Source: an uncultured Actinomyces sp. (GTDB lineage: Bacteria > Actinomycetota > Actinomycetes > Actinomycetales > Actinomycetaceae). From it: 13,167 nucleotides of DNA. Below the pieces are notes generated by a model, which made no database searches, was not told the origin of the DNA, and saw nothing but the letters and a program-made list of their open reading frames with translations. Shown piece by piece: positions 1 through 6,943 of this stretch (the first letter of the stretch is position 1; each line of letters opens with the position of its first letter). A program made the translations under genes and the position numbers. The stretch lies in the NCBI GenBank assembly GCA_937926195.1, contig CALEXZ010000105.1, positions 1 to 13,167 of the forward strand, in the 5' to 3' direction.

Positions 1-803
1 ACGTAGGGGCGGTGCTCCTGGTGCTGGCCGGCGTCGGTGAAGTAGACGCCGAAGGACTCGATGCGTCCGCCCTCCCCGCCGAAGCCGAGGTCGGAACTGA
101 TGCGCACGTCTCCGCCCAGGGAGACGACGACGTGCTTGAGGCTGCCGCCGCCCTCGACGCGCACGCGGTGGTTGGAGGCGTGGACCGCGGCGTCCTGCCA
201 CTCCTGGACGGTGACGAGCGTGAGCTCGGCGGCGGGCTCGACGACGATCTCGACGGTCTGGGTGAGGGCGGCGGTGCCGGTGTGCGACAGGACGACGGTG
301 CCGTGTGAACCTGCGGCGGCCCGCACGAGCAGGTGGGAGGCGGCCGGGCGGGTGAAGCCCTCGGCTCCGGGCTCCTCGTGGCCCACCGTCGACACGCGCA
401 CGGAGCGCTCGAGCCGGGCACCGGCGTCGAGGGTGACGCTCGTGGCGGTGCGGAAGGCGGCCCAGGCGACGACGCCGGTGCGGTCAGAGGGGGCGCTGAC
501 GGTGCCCAGGCGCTCGTCGTCGCGGGCGAGCTCCTCGACCGTGACGCCGGCGGGGGCGTCGACGTCGACGCTCACGGAGCCCGTGGCGGTGCCGGCGGTG
601 ACGGCGTCGAGGTCGAGCAGGGGCTTGAAGCGCTTCATGGGGGTGAAGCGCCACTCCTCCTCACGGCCCCGCGGGACCGGGATCAGGGCGGGATCGAAGG
701 AGGTCGGGCGGTCGGCCCGTGAGGAGGCGTAGCGGGCCTGCGGGGCGCCGTGGGAGTGGGCGCCGTCGAGGGCCGCCTGGGAGTGGTCGGTGGACAGGTG
801 CAT
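1..803 (-). CDS. sufD: Fe-S cluster assembly protein SufD, N-terminal part (3' end beyond the left edge)
   Basis: SufD is the partner of SufB in the SufBC2D scaffold, which builds iron-sulfur clusters in the cytoplasm. The frame is open from the ATG at 803 to the window edge (267 codons; the family is usually near 400). Early in the protein comes REEEWRFTPMKRFKPLLDLD, the basic and aromatic stretch typical of SufD N-termini. The last visible residues, GVYFTDAGQHQEHRPY, match the conserved start of the SufD beta-helix core. The start is fixed by AAGGAG nine bases upstream. It follows sufB after a 70-base gap with no visible promoter or hairpin, so it is probably in the sufR-sufB-sufD operon. 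The C-terminal region, which carries the histidine implicated in cluster building in E. coli SufD, is not visible. The family call is firm. Confidence 0.93.
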   Translation of the reverse strand, partial: MHLSTDHSQAALDGAHSHGAPQARYASSRADRPTSFDPALIPVPRGREEEWRFTPMKRFKPLLDLDAVTAGTATGSVSVDVDAPAGVTVEELARDDERLGTVSAPSDRTGVVAWAAFRTATSVTLDAGARLERSVRVSTVGHEEPGAEGFTRPAASHLLVRAAAGSHGTVVLSHTGTAALTQTVEIVVEPAAELTLVTVQEWQDAAVHASNHRVRVEGGGSLKHVVVSLGGDVRISSDLGFGGEGGRIESFGVYFTDAGQHQEHRPY

Positions 804-873
804 GGAGTGCGGCTCCTTGCCAGGGTCTGAGGCGGGTGAGGGCTGTGGGTGAGGCGGAGGGAGTCTCGCGGCG

Positions 874-2313
874 TCAGCCGACCGAGTTCTCCATCTGCAG
901 CTCGATGAGGCGGTTGAGCTCGAGGGCGTACTCCATGGGCAGCTCGCGGGCGATCGGCTCGACGAAGCCGCGCACGATGGTGGCCATGGCCTCGGTCTCG
1001 GTCAGGCCGCGCTGCATGAGGTAGAAGAGCTGGTCCGCGCTCACCTTGGAGACGGTGGCCTCGTGACCCATCTCGACGTCGTCGGTGCGCACGTCGACGT
1101 ACGGGTAGGTGTCAGAGCGCGAGATCTCGTCCACGAGCAGGGCGTCGCACAGGACGTTGGACTTGGAGTGGCGCGCGTTCTTCATCACCTGGACGAGACC
1201 GCGGTAGCCCGAGCGCCCGCCGTGGCGCGCCACGGACTTCGAGACGATGTGGCTCGAGGTGTGCGGCGCCATGTGGACCATCTTGGCGCCGGTGTCCTGG
1301 TGCTGGCCGGCACCGGCGAAGGCGATGGACAGGGCCTCGCCGCGCGCGTGGGGTCCCATGAGGTAGACCGCCGGGTACTTCATGTTGCGCTTGGAGCCGA
1401 TGTTGCCGTCGATCCACTCCATGGTGGCGCCCTCGGCGCAGGTCGCGCGCTGGGTGACGAGGTTCCACACGTTGTTCGACCAGTTCTGGATCGTCGTGTA
1501 GCGCACGCGGGCGTTCTTCTTGACGATGATCTCGACGATGGCCGAGTGCAGGGAGTCCGTGGAGTAGATCGGCGCGGTGCAGCCCTCGACGTAGTGAACG
1601 TAGGAGTCCTCGTCGGCGATGATGAGGGTGCGCTCGAACTGGCCCATGTTCTCGGTGTTGATGCGGAAGTAGGCCTGCAGCGGGATCTCGACGTGGACGC
1701 CCTTGGGGACGTAGATGAAGGAGCCGCCGGACCACACGGCCGTGTTGAGGGCGGCGAACTTGTTGTCGCCGGCGGGGATGACGGAGCCGAAGTACTCGCG
1801 GACGAGCTCGGGGTACTCCTTCACCGCGGTGTCGGTGTCGACGAAGATGACGCCCTGGCGCTCCAGGTCCTCGCGAATCTGGTGGTAGACGACCTCGGAC
1901 TCGTACTGGGCGGCGACCCCGGCGACGAGGCGCTCGCGCTCGGCCTCGGGGATGCCGATGCGGTCGTAGGTGTTCCTGATGTCCTCGGGAAGGTCGTCCC
2001 AGGAGCTGGCGGGCCGGTCCGTGGCGCGCACGTAGTACTTGACCGAGTCCATGTCGAGCTCGGACAGGTCCACGCCCCAGGTGGGCATGGGCTTGCGCTC
2101 GAAGATCTCGTAGGCCTTGAGGCGCTTGGCAAGCATCCACTCGGGCTCGCCCTTGATCGCGGAGATCTCCCGGACCACCTGCTCGTCAAGACCGCGTCTG
2201 GCGTTGGCGCCGGCCTCGTCGGAGTCGTGCCAGCCGAAGTCGTACTGCGTCGAGATCGAGTCGATGATCTCGTCGTCCGTGGGACGCGGCTTCTCGGTCG
2301 TGAGTGTGGTCAT
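874..2313 (-). CDS. sufB: Fe-S cluster assembly scaffold protein SufB
   Basis: SufB (479 aa, normal length) is the scaffold subunit on which SufBC2D assembles nascent iron-sulfur clusters, using sulfur from SufS/SufE-type partners. The N-terminus shows DFGWHDSDEAG and PEWMLAKRLKAYEIF, typical of actinobacterial SufB. The C-terminal core has Cys389 in NVLCDALLVDEISRSDTYP and Glu418 in MGHEATVSK. Their spacing of 29 residues equals that of E. coli Cys405 and Glu434, both reported as important for cluster formation. No intein interrupts the gene, although SufB inteins are known in mycobacteria. The ATG overlaps the sufR stop (ATGA, 4 bases), so translation of the two is probably coupled. Regulation is expected through SufR and the region upstream of sufR. 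Identification is very secure. Confidence 0.97.
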   Translation of the reverse strand: MTTLTTEKPRPTDDEIIDSISTQYDFGWHDSDEAGANARRGLDEQVVREISAIKGEPEWMLAKRLKAYEIFERKPMPTWGVDLSELDMDSVKYYVRATDRPASSWDDLPEDIRNTYDRIGIPEAERERLVAGVAAQYESEVVYHQIREDLERQGVIFVDTDTAVKEYPELVREYFGSVIPAGDNKFAALNTAVWSGGSFIYVPKGVHVEIPLQAYFRINTENMGQFERTLIIADEDSYVHYVEGCTAPIYSTDSLHSAIVEIIVKKNARVRYTTIQNWSNNVWNLVTQRATCAEGATMEWIDGNIGSKRNMKYPAVYLMGPHARGEALSIAFAGAGQHQDTGAKMVHMAPHTSSHIVSKSVARHGGRSGYRGLVQVMKNARHSKSNVLCDALLVDEISRSDTYPYVDVRTDDVEMGHEATVSKVSADQLFYLMQRGLTETEAMATIVRGFVEPIARELPMEYALELNRLIELQMENSVG

Positions 2314-3047
2314 CGGGTTCCTTCCGTTCGCTGGGGCCGGCGGCCCCGCGTGTCAGATGCGGCGGCCCTCACCGCGCGCTTGCGCAGGGCGGGCATGGCG
2401 ATGGGGACGTGGGTGGTGCAGACGTGGGCGCCGCCGGCGAGGGTGGCCAGGCGCTGGACGGGCACGCCGAGCAGACGGGCGAAGGCCTGGGTCTCGGCGT
2501 CGCACAGGGCGGTGAAGCGTCCGGCGACCTCGCGCACGGGGCAGTGCCCCTGGCAGAGCTGGACGGCGAAGGAGCCGTCGCCGACGTCGCGGATGGTCGC
2601 GGCGTAGCCGTCGAGCGTCAGGGCGTCGGCCAGCGCCTTGGCGCGGTCGGAGGGGTCCTTGCCGGCGGCCTCGACGACGGGCATGTAGCGGCGCTCGAGG
2701 TCGCGTCCGCGCACGGCGGCGAAGGAGTCGACCGCCTTCTCACCCGCGACCTGCTCAAGGTAGGACAGGGCGCGGTTGGCGATCTCGGAGTAGCCCTCGG
2801 CGAAGGAGGTGTGGGCGCCGGGCGTGGCAACGTAGTGGCGGGCGGGACGTCCGCGTCCGCGCTTGCCGACGGCGGCGGGGGTGCGGACCTGGATCTCACC
2901 GCTGTCCTCGAGCGCGGTGATGTGGCGGCGCACGGCGGCGGGCGTCAGGGAGAGGATCTTGGCGAGCTGGGCGGCGGAGACCGGGCCCTTCTCGACAATG
3001 AGGTCCAGGACCTTGGCGCGGGTCGACTCGTCGTCCGTCTGCCTCAT
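2310..3047 (-). CDS. sufR: SufR-type Fe-S-sensing transcriptional regulator of the suf operon
   Basis: SufR is a repressor, holding an iron-sulfur cluster, that controls the suf operon. In this 245-aa protein a winged-helix domain fills roughly residues 10-75 (recognition region LSLTPAAVRRHITALEDSG, then a basic GKRGRGRPARHYV wing). The C-terminal half carries Cys165, Cys169, Cys182 and Cys210. The spacing C-x3-C-x12-C-x27-C equals what I recall for mycobacterial SufR (Cys175/179/192/220), so a cluster ligand set is probably intact. The start at 3047 is preferred over an in-frame upstream start at 3188. It has GGAGGA about seven bases upstream, and the longer form would run through the putative control region. 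The gene is first in the suf operon and overlaps sufB by four bases. Autoregulation is likely but inferred. Confidence 0.9.
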   Translation of the reverse strand: MRQTDDESTRAKVLDLIVEKGPVSAAQLAKILSLTPAAVRRHITALEDSGEIQVRTPAAVGKRGRGRPARHYVATPGAHTSFAEGYSEIANRALSYLEQVAGEKAVDSFAAVRGRDLERRYMPVVEAAGKDPSDRAKALADALTLDGYAATIRDVGDGSFAVQLCQGHCPVREVAGRFTALCDAETQAFARLLGVPVQRLATLAGGAHVCTTHVPIAMPALRKRAVRAAASDTRGRRPQRTEGTR

Positions 3048-3122
3048 GGCCGCTCCTCCCTGGTCTCGCTGCGCTCCGGCCGGGGCGGACGCGTCCGCGG
3101 GCCCCGTGGCGTCAAAGAGTTT

Positions 3123-3137
3123 AGCCAAGAAGTGGCT
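3123..3137. promoter_or_regulatory. Inverted repeat AGCCA-N5-TGGCT, candidate SufR operator
   Basis: A perfect 5-bp inverted repeat with a 5-bp spacer lies 76-90 bases upstream of the sufR ATG. The mycobacterial SufR site I recall (ACACT-N5-TGTGA) has the same arm and spacer lengths but a different sequence. Assignment as an operator rests only on geometry and position, and such a short repeat can occur by chance. Confidence 0.35.
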
Positions 3138-3220
3138 TCCGATATTCACTCCACCCCGGTTCCAGGCCGGAAGGTGACGTGGTGTCAAGCACGCTTACCA
3201 ATGAGAAGGTCGCCTTATGC

Positions 3221-3234
3221 AGGTTCGCCTTACC
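3221..3234. promoter_or_regulatory. DtxR/IdeR-like iron box upstream of sufR
   Basis: AGGTTCGCCTTACC agrees at 12 of 14 positions with the DtxR/IdeR core AGGTTAGCCTAACC. A related fragment, AAGGTCGCCTT, sits just beside it at 3206-3216. The site lies about 35 bases upstream of the TTGACA hexamer. DtxR control of suf genes is known in Corynebacterium, which makes the site plausible. It is degenerate outside the core, so this is a candidate only. Confidence 0.4.
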
Positions 3235-3284
3235 GATCGGGGGTGGCGGAGCGGCCTCCGCCCGCCCCTCCCCCTCCCACACGT

Positions 3285-3322
3285 GCGGGCGGGTCCGACA
3301 CCGACCTGTCGGACCCGCCCGC
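3285..3322 (-). terminator. Strong hairpin closing the operon that ends with the secreted GH32 gene
   Basis: A perfect 16-bp stem (GCGGGCGGGTCCGACA and its complement) with a 6-base loop lies 33 bases past the stop of the secreted GH32 gene. No clear U-run follows, as is common in actinobacterial terminators. The stem is homologous, with compensatory changes, to the hairpin at 10841-10876, which also follows a GH32 gene. Confidence 0.75.
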
Positions 3323-3337
3323 CTCAGCCGAGGTGCT

Positions 3338-3355
3338 CACCCGCGAGCGCGGGTG
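3338..3355 (-). terminator. Small hairpin directly after the secreted GH32 stop codon
   Basis: CACCCGC and GCGGGTG form a perfect 7-bp stem around a GAGC loop, immediately next to the TGA of the secreted GH32 gene and just before the larger hairpin at 3285-3322. It may be an auxiliary terminator or a 3'-end stabiliser. Confidence 0.45.
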
Positions 3356-4948
3356 TCACCTGGGGTCCTTCCACACGATGTTGCTGAAGCGGGCCGTGCC
3401 CCCGTAGGAGTACAGGCGCACGTACTCGTCCCCCTCGAGGAAGTAGACCTGCTGGGACAGCACGGTGAAGCCCGCGTTGACGAAGACCTCGACGCTCTGG
3501 CGGTCGACGAGGATCCTCAGGTGCACGTGCCTGGCCGCCGGGTCGATGGGTGCCTCGGCCTGGCGGTAGGGCAGGAAGGAGTACTCCGGGCGGTCCGAGG
3601 GGCCCCGGTCGACGTAGACGCGGCCGTCGTAGACCCCGATATTCGTGTGGCGTGAGTCGTCGGCGTTGCTGCCCACGGCCACACCGACGTTCGTCGCCTC
3701 GCTCCAGTCGATGTCGAGCTCGAGGGAGTAGGCGCGCCCGGTGCGGGGCAGGGCGATCCTGCCGTCGACGTCCCTGTCGGAGATCCTCGCCCCCGCGCAG
3801 AAGGCGCTCTCGTCCAGGGCGGCGGCGGGCGCGCTGAGCAGGGTGTACCAGCCGCCCGGCTGCCTCTGGAGGGTCAGTGAGCGCACGACCGAGTTCTGCC
3901 CGTTGTACCCGTCGGTGGCGTCGGTCGGCACGTCGCGGGCCGCGTACTTCCAGTTGTTCATCCACCCCAGCGCCAGCCTGCGGCTCTCGGGATCGGCCGG
4001 GTCCGGCCAGGTGACGGCCGCGTACCAGTCCCATCCCCAGTCCAGCCACTGCGGGTTCGTCGCCGCCGTCGTGAAGCGGATCCCGTCCCAGTCGCCGACC
4101 CAGTAGGCGTAGGTCATGGGCAGGCCCGCGCCCCAGGCGTCCATGCTGGCGGCGAGCACCCAGTGGCGGGTGCCGTCGTCGGCCGTCATGCGGAAGAAGT
4201 CGGGGCACTCCAGCCCGCCCAGGTCGGGCACGATGCCGTCGAGGTAGTCGAAGTTGGCGGTCCACCTCCACGACTTGAGGTCCGTCGAGGTGTAGATCGA
4301 GGCGTACGTGTGGCGTCCGATGACGCAGACCCACTGTGAGCGCTCCTCGTCCCAGACGACCTTGGGGTCACGGAACCACTCGGCGTTCTCGATCTCCTCG
4401 GGCGTGCGGGCCGCGTCCCCGTCGGGGTTGACGATGACCGGGGTCTCGTAGCGGGTGAAGGAGCGACCGTCGTGGGACCAGTACAGGTACTGCTCCTGCT
4501 TGCGGCGCACCCCTGCCGTCGGCTGGGTCGCGAGGACGACGACGGCGCCCGCGCCGAAGCCCGCCGTGTTCCTCTCGTCGATGACGGCCGAGCCCGTCCA
4601 CACGGGGAAGGAGGGTGTCAGGGGGATGGCCACTGAGCTGTCGCCGAAGTGCACGAGGTCGGTCGTCGTCGCCACGTCCCAGCCGCCGTCGCCGTAGTTC
4701 GTGTCGGAGTGGAGGTAGTACAGCCACGTGCGTCCGCGGTACTGGATCGGACGCTGGGGGTCGCACAGCCATCCCCTGGGCGGCGTCATGTGGTAGATGG
4801 CGCGCTGTGACGCGGGCGCGGCCTGAGCCTCGGTGGCGATCCCGGCGGAGGTCGCGGCCACCGCGCCGAGCCCGGCGAGCTCGAGCACCGTGCGGCGCGA
4901 CAGCGCCCGGGCAGGGACCGCAGGTGTCATGCGTGGAGGCAGGGTCAT
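3356..4948 (-). CDS. Secreted Tat-dependent GH32 fructan enzyme, probably levan fructotransferase (DFA IV-forming)
   Basis: This is a 530-aa exported GH32 enzyme acting on fructan outside the cell. SRRTVLELAGLGAVAA at residues 17-32 is a twin-arginine signal, with probable cleavage after AQA-43. The three catalytic blocks are present: the nucleophile Asp63 in GWLCDPQRP (usual GH32: WMNDPNG), Asp194 in WFRDPKVVWD, and acid/base Glu247 in LECPDFF. The C-terminal beta-sandwich carries SVEVFVNAG (485-493). The Cys-Asp-Pro-Gln block, DWGWDWYAAVTWP, WMNNWKYAARDVPTDA and GGWYTLLS match my memory of Arthrobacter levan fructotransferase, which makes difructose dianhydride IV. A hydrolytic levanase remains possible. 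The start at 4948 has AAAGGAG closely upstream. It is the last gene of the operon, 59 bases after lacI. GH32 membership is certain; the fructotransferase activity is inferred. Confidence 0.85.
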   Translation of the reverse strand: MTLPPRMTPAVPARALSRRTVLELAGLGAVAATSAGIATEAQAAPASQRAIYHMTPPRGWLCDPQRPIQYRGRTWLYYLHSDTNYGDGGWDVATTTDLVHFGDSSVAIPLTPSFPVWTGSAVIDERNTAGFGAGAVVVLATQPTAGVRRKQEQYLYWSHDGRSFTRYETPVIVNPDGDAARTPEEIENAEWFRDPKVVWDEERSQWVCVIGRHTYASIYTSTDLKSWRWTANFDYLDGIVPDLGGLECPDFFRMTADDGTRHWVLAASMDAWGAGLPMTYAYWVGDWDGIRFTTAATNPQWLDWGWDWYAAVTWPDPADPESRRLALGWMNNWKYAARDVPTDATDGYNGQNSVVRSLTLQRQPGGWYTLLSAPAAALDESAFCAGARISDRDVDGRIALPRTGRAYSLELDIDWSEATNVGVAVGSNADDSRHTNIGVYDGRVYVDRGPSDRPEYSFLPYRQAEAPIDPAARHVHLRILVDRQSVEVFVNAGFTVLSQQVYFLEGDEYVRLYSYGGTARFSNIVWKDPR

Positions 4949-4968
4949 GGTTCTCTCCTTTGAGACAC

Positions 4969-4995
4969 GGCCCGGGGCGTACGGTCCGCCGGGCC
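4969..4995 (-). other. Intercistronic hairpin between the lacI-type gene and the secreted GH32 gene
   Basis: GGCCCGG and CCGGGCC form a perfect 7-bp stem around a 13-base loop inside the 59-base gap between the two genes. It could tune the amount or stability of the last cistron. No U-run follows, and in such GC-rich DNA a 7-bp stem is weak evidence. Confidence 0.3.
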
Positions 4996-5007
4996 AGGCG
5001 TGGGGGG

Positions 5008-6030
5008 TCAGAGGGTGAGCACAGAGCTCCTAATGACGGACGGGCACTCGATCTCGACGCGTCCGTCGGCCGGGACCTCGTCGAGGCCGAGCAGCAGGCG
5101 CACGCCGGCCACGCCCAGCTCGTAGTGCGGCAGCGCCACGGTGGACAGGGGCGGGTGGAGGTAGCCGGCGATGACGTCCTGGTTGTCGAAGCCGACGACG
5201 GACATGTCGGCGGGAACGCTGAGCCCGCGGTCACGAAGCGCGTCGTACAGGCCCATGGCGACGCGGTCGTTGTGGCAGCACACCGCCGTCGCCCCCGTTG
5301 CGAGCAGCCGCTCGACGCTGGCGTAGCCGCCCTCCTGGTCGGGCTGGGCGTCCCAGATGAGCTCTGGGGCGAGGTCGATGCCCGCGGTCTCAAGGGCCTG
5401 GCGATAGCCCTCGAGCCGTCCGCTTTGGGCCGGGGAGGGTGAGGTCGTGTTGATGAGGGCGATCCGCCGGTGCCCGGCGGCCAGGAGCGCCTGCGCGGCC
5501 CGGCGTCCGCCGCCGACCTCGTCGGGCACGACGCAGGGGTAGTCGCCGGCATCGTCGTAGCAGTTGACGAGGACCGTGCTCGTCTCGCGCAGCGAGGTCG
5601 GTGGCGTGACGCGACGGTGGTACCAGCGCGAGAACAGGATGCCTCGCACCTTGTACTGCAGCATCATGGAGATGGCGCGCTCCTCGGCCTCGGCGTTGCC
5701 CTCCGTGTTGGCGACCAGCAGGATGTGCCCGCGCTGCCACGCGGCGTCCTGTGCCCCGCGCACGATCTGCCCGGCGAAGGGTGTCGAGGCGATGGAGTCG
5801 GACAGGAGCCCGATGAACGGGCTGGTTCCCTTGACGAGGGTCTTGGCCAGGGCGTTGGTGCGGTAGCCCAGGCGGTCGACCGCCTCAAGCACGCGCCGCC
5901 GCGCGTCCTCGCCGATCCGCGCCCCCCGTTTGTCGTTGACGACGTGGGAGACGGTGGTGACGGAGACACCTGCCTCCAGCGCCACCTGCTTCATCGTGAC
6001 CCTCGGCTCCCCGCTGGCCTCCATGTGCAT
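5008..6030 (-). CDS. LacI-family transcriptional regulator of the fructan operon
   Basis: This 340-aa LacI/GalR-family protein is probably the sugar-responsive repressor of the operon that contains it. The N-terminal helix-turn-helix is at about residues 11-33 (VTMKQVALEAGVSVTTVSHVVND). The hinge helix is at about 56-68 (YRTNALAKTLVKG), with a leucine placed to insert at the central CG of the operator. A periplasmic-binding-protein-like effector domain fills the rest (GLLSDSI at the start, INTTSPSPAQSGRLEGY, VVGFDNQDVIAGYLHPPLSTV near the end). The ATG at 6030 has AAGGGGTGAG five bases upstream; a second ATG two codons later is also possible. It starts six bases after the malG stop, so it is cotranscribed and probably autoregulated through the operators at 10708-10768. 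Its effector is unknown: fructose, a short fructooligosaccharide or a difructose anhydride are candidates. Confidence 0.93.
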   Translation of the reverse strand: MHMEASGEPRVTMKQVALEAGVSVTTVSHVVNDKRGARIGEDARRRVLEAVDRLGYRTNALAKTLVKGTSPFIGLLSDSIASTPFAGQIVRGAQDAAWQRGHILLVANTEGNAEAEERAISMMLQYKVRGILFSRWYHRRVTPPTSLRETSTVLVNCYDDAGDYPCVVPDEVGGGRRAAQALLAAGHRRIALINTTSPSPAQSGRLEGYRQALETAGIDLAPELIWDAQPDQEGGYASVERLLATGATAVCCHNDRVAMGLYDALRDRGLSVPADMSVVGFDNQDVIAGYLHPPLSTVALPHYELGVAGVRLLLGLDEVPADGRVEIECPSVIRSSVLTL

Positions 6031-6036
6031 ACCGAC

Positions 6037-6942
6037 TCACCCCTTCGTAGAACCGCTCTCAAGCCCGTAGATCATCGCCTTGTTGAGGACGAGGAAGGCG
6101 AGGAGCAGCGGCGTGACGGTCACAGACACCGCTGCGAAGGTCGCCGTCCAGTCGGTCTTTCCCATGTTACCGATGTAGTTCTGCAGCCCCAGCGGGATGG
6201 TCTTGAGGCCCTCGGTCAGCACGAAGGTGTTGGCGAAGACGAACTCGTTCCAGATGAAGATCGCGTTCACCATGACCACCGTGATGACGGTGTTGAGCGA
6301 CATGGGCAGCGTGATCCGCGCGAAGATGCGGTAGGGGCCGGCCCCGTCGATGGACGCCGCCTCATAGATCTCCCGGGGGATATAGCTGAAGAACGACATG
6401 AAGAGGAACAACGACATCGGCAGGGCGAATCCCGCCAGCGGGAGGATGATCGCCAGGTGGGTGTCGAGCAGGCCGATCCTGGAGTAGTCGATGAACAGCG
6501 GGACTAGCGCGATCTGGACGGGGACGACGATGCCCGTGAGAAACACGCCGCGCACCACCGAGGCTCCGGCGAAGCCGAGCACCTGGATGGCGTAGGCGCC
6601 CGTCATGCCGCACACGACGATGAGGGCGCAGGCGCCGACCGTCACGATCGCGCTGTTGGTGACGTAGGTGGCCACCGAGCCCTGCTCGAAGGCGCGCAGG
6701 AAGTTGTCGAGGGTGAAGGAGGTCGGAATGTCGAATGGGTTGTTGGCCGCGAAGTCCTCGGGCGCCCTCACGGAGGTGAGGATGAGCCACAGGAAGGGGT
6801 ACACCTGGATGACGAGGACCAGTCCCAGCAGCAGCCGGTAGACGATATGCGCTGTGCGCAGGCGCTTTCTGCGCACGGGGGCGGGCAGGTCGGTGCGCGC
6901 GGGCAGCACCTGCCCGGCGACGTGGGTCGTGGAGCTGGCCAT
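6037..6942 (-). CDS. Carbohydrate ABC transporter permease, MalG type
   Basis: This is the inner-membrane permease subunit of a CUT1-type sugar importer (301 aa). About six hydrophobic segments are visible, the first at about 33-57 after a basic cytoplasmic tail (VRRKRLRTAH). The cytoplasmic EAA loop is at about 191-212 (EIYEAASIDGAGPYRIFARITLP) and is where the ATPase subunit docks. The C-terminus MIYGLESGSTKG is typical of MalG-like proteins. It begins one base after the stop of the MalF-type gene (TGACATG) and ends six bases before the LacI-type gene, so it belongs to one transcription unit. No ATPase gene is nearby. The substrate is inferred from neighbours to be a fructan-derived oligosaccharide or difructose anhydride. 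Confidence 0.93.
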   Translation of the reverse strand: MASSTTHVAGQVLPARTDLPAPVRRKRLRTAHIVYRLLLGLVLVIQVYPFLWLILTSVRAPEDFAANNPFDIPTSFTLDNFLRAFEQGSVATYVTNSAIVTVGACALIVVCGMTGAYAIQVLGFAGASVVRGVFLTGIVVPVQIALVPLFIDYSRIGLLDTHLAIILPLAGFALPMSLFLFMSFFSYIPREIYEAASIDGAGPYRIFARITLPMSLNTVITVVMVNAIFIWNEFVFANTFVLTEGLKTIPLGLQNYIGNMGKTDWTATFAAVSVTVTPLLLAFLVLNKAMIYGLESGSTKG

Positions 6943-6943
6943 G

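Larger units (their letters stand above)
3048..3355. other. Intergenic region between the fructan operon terminator and sufR (308 bases)
   Basis: I see no gene here. From the sufR side it holds a nested GC-rich palindrome at 3081-3106 (GCGGACGCGTCCGC inside CGGGGC/GCCCCG arms) in the presumed leader, an inverted repeat at 3123-3137, a TTGACA hexamer on the minus strand (3188-3183) and a DtxR/IdeR-like box at 3221-3234. From the fructan-operon side it holds two hairpins at 3285-3322 and 3338-3355. The TTGACA could be the -35 of the suf promoter, but 16-18 bases further on I find only poor -10 matches (CTGGAA/TGGAAC), so the promoter position stays open. Confidence 0.7.

Noticed and set aside
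1063..2607. Long plus-strand open frame opposite sufB
   Set aside because: The translation is low-complexity and rich in V, D, G, R and L. It mirrors the third-position GC bias of sufB and has no recognisable domain.
3081..3106. Nested palindrome in the sufR leader as a riboswitch or operator
   Set aside because: Short GC-rich palindromes are common at this base composition, and it matches no known riboswitch or operator. It is mentioned only within the intergenic entry.
3048..3188. Longer SufR start at 3188
   Set aside because: No good ribosome site was noted there, the extension lacks family similarity, and it would cover the inverted repeat and leader. The start at 3047 has GGAGGA.
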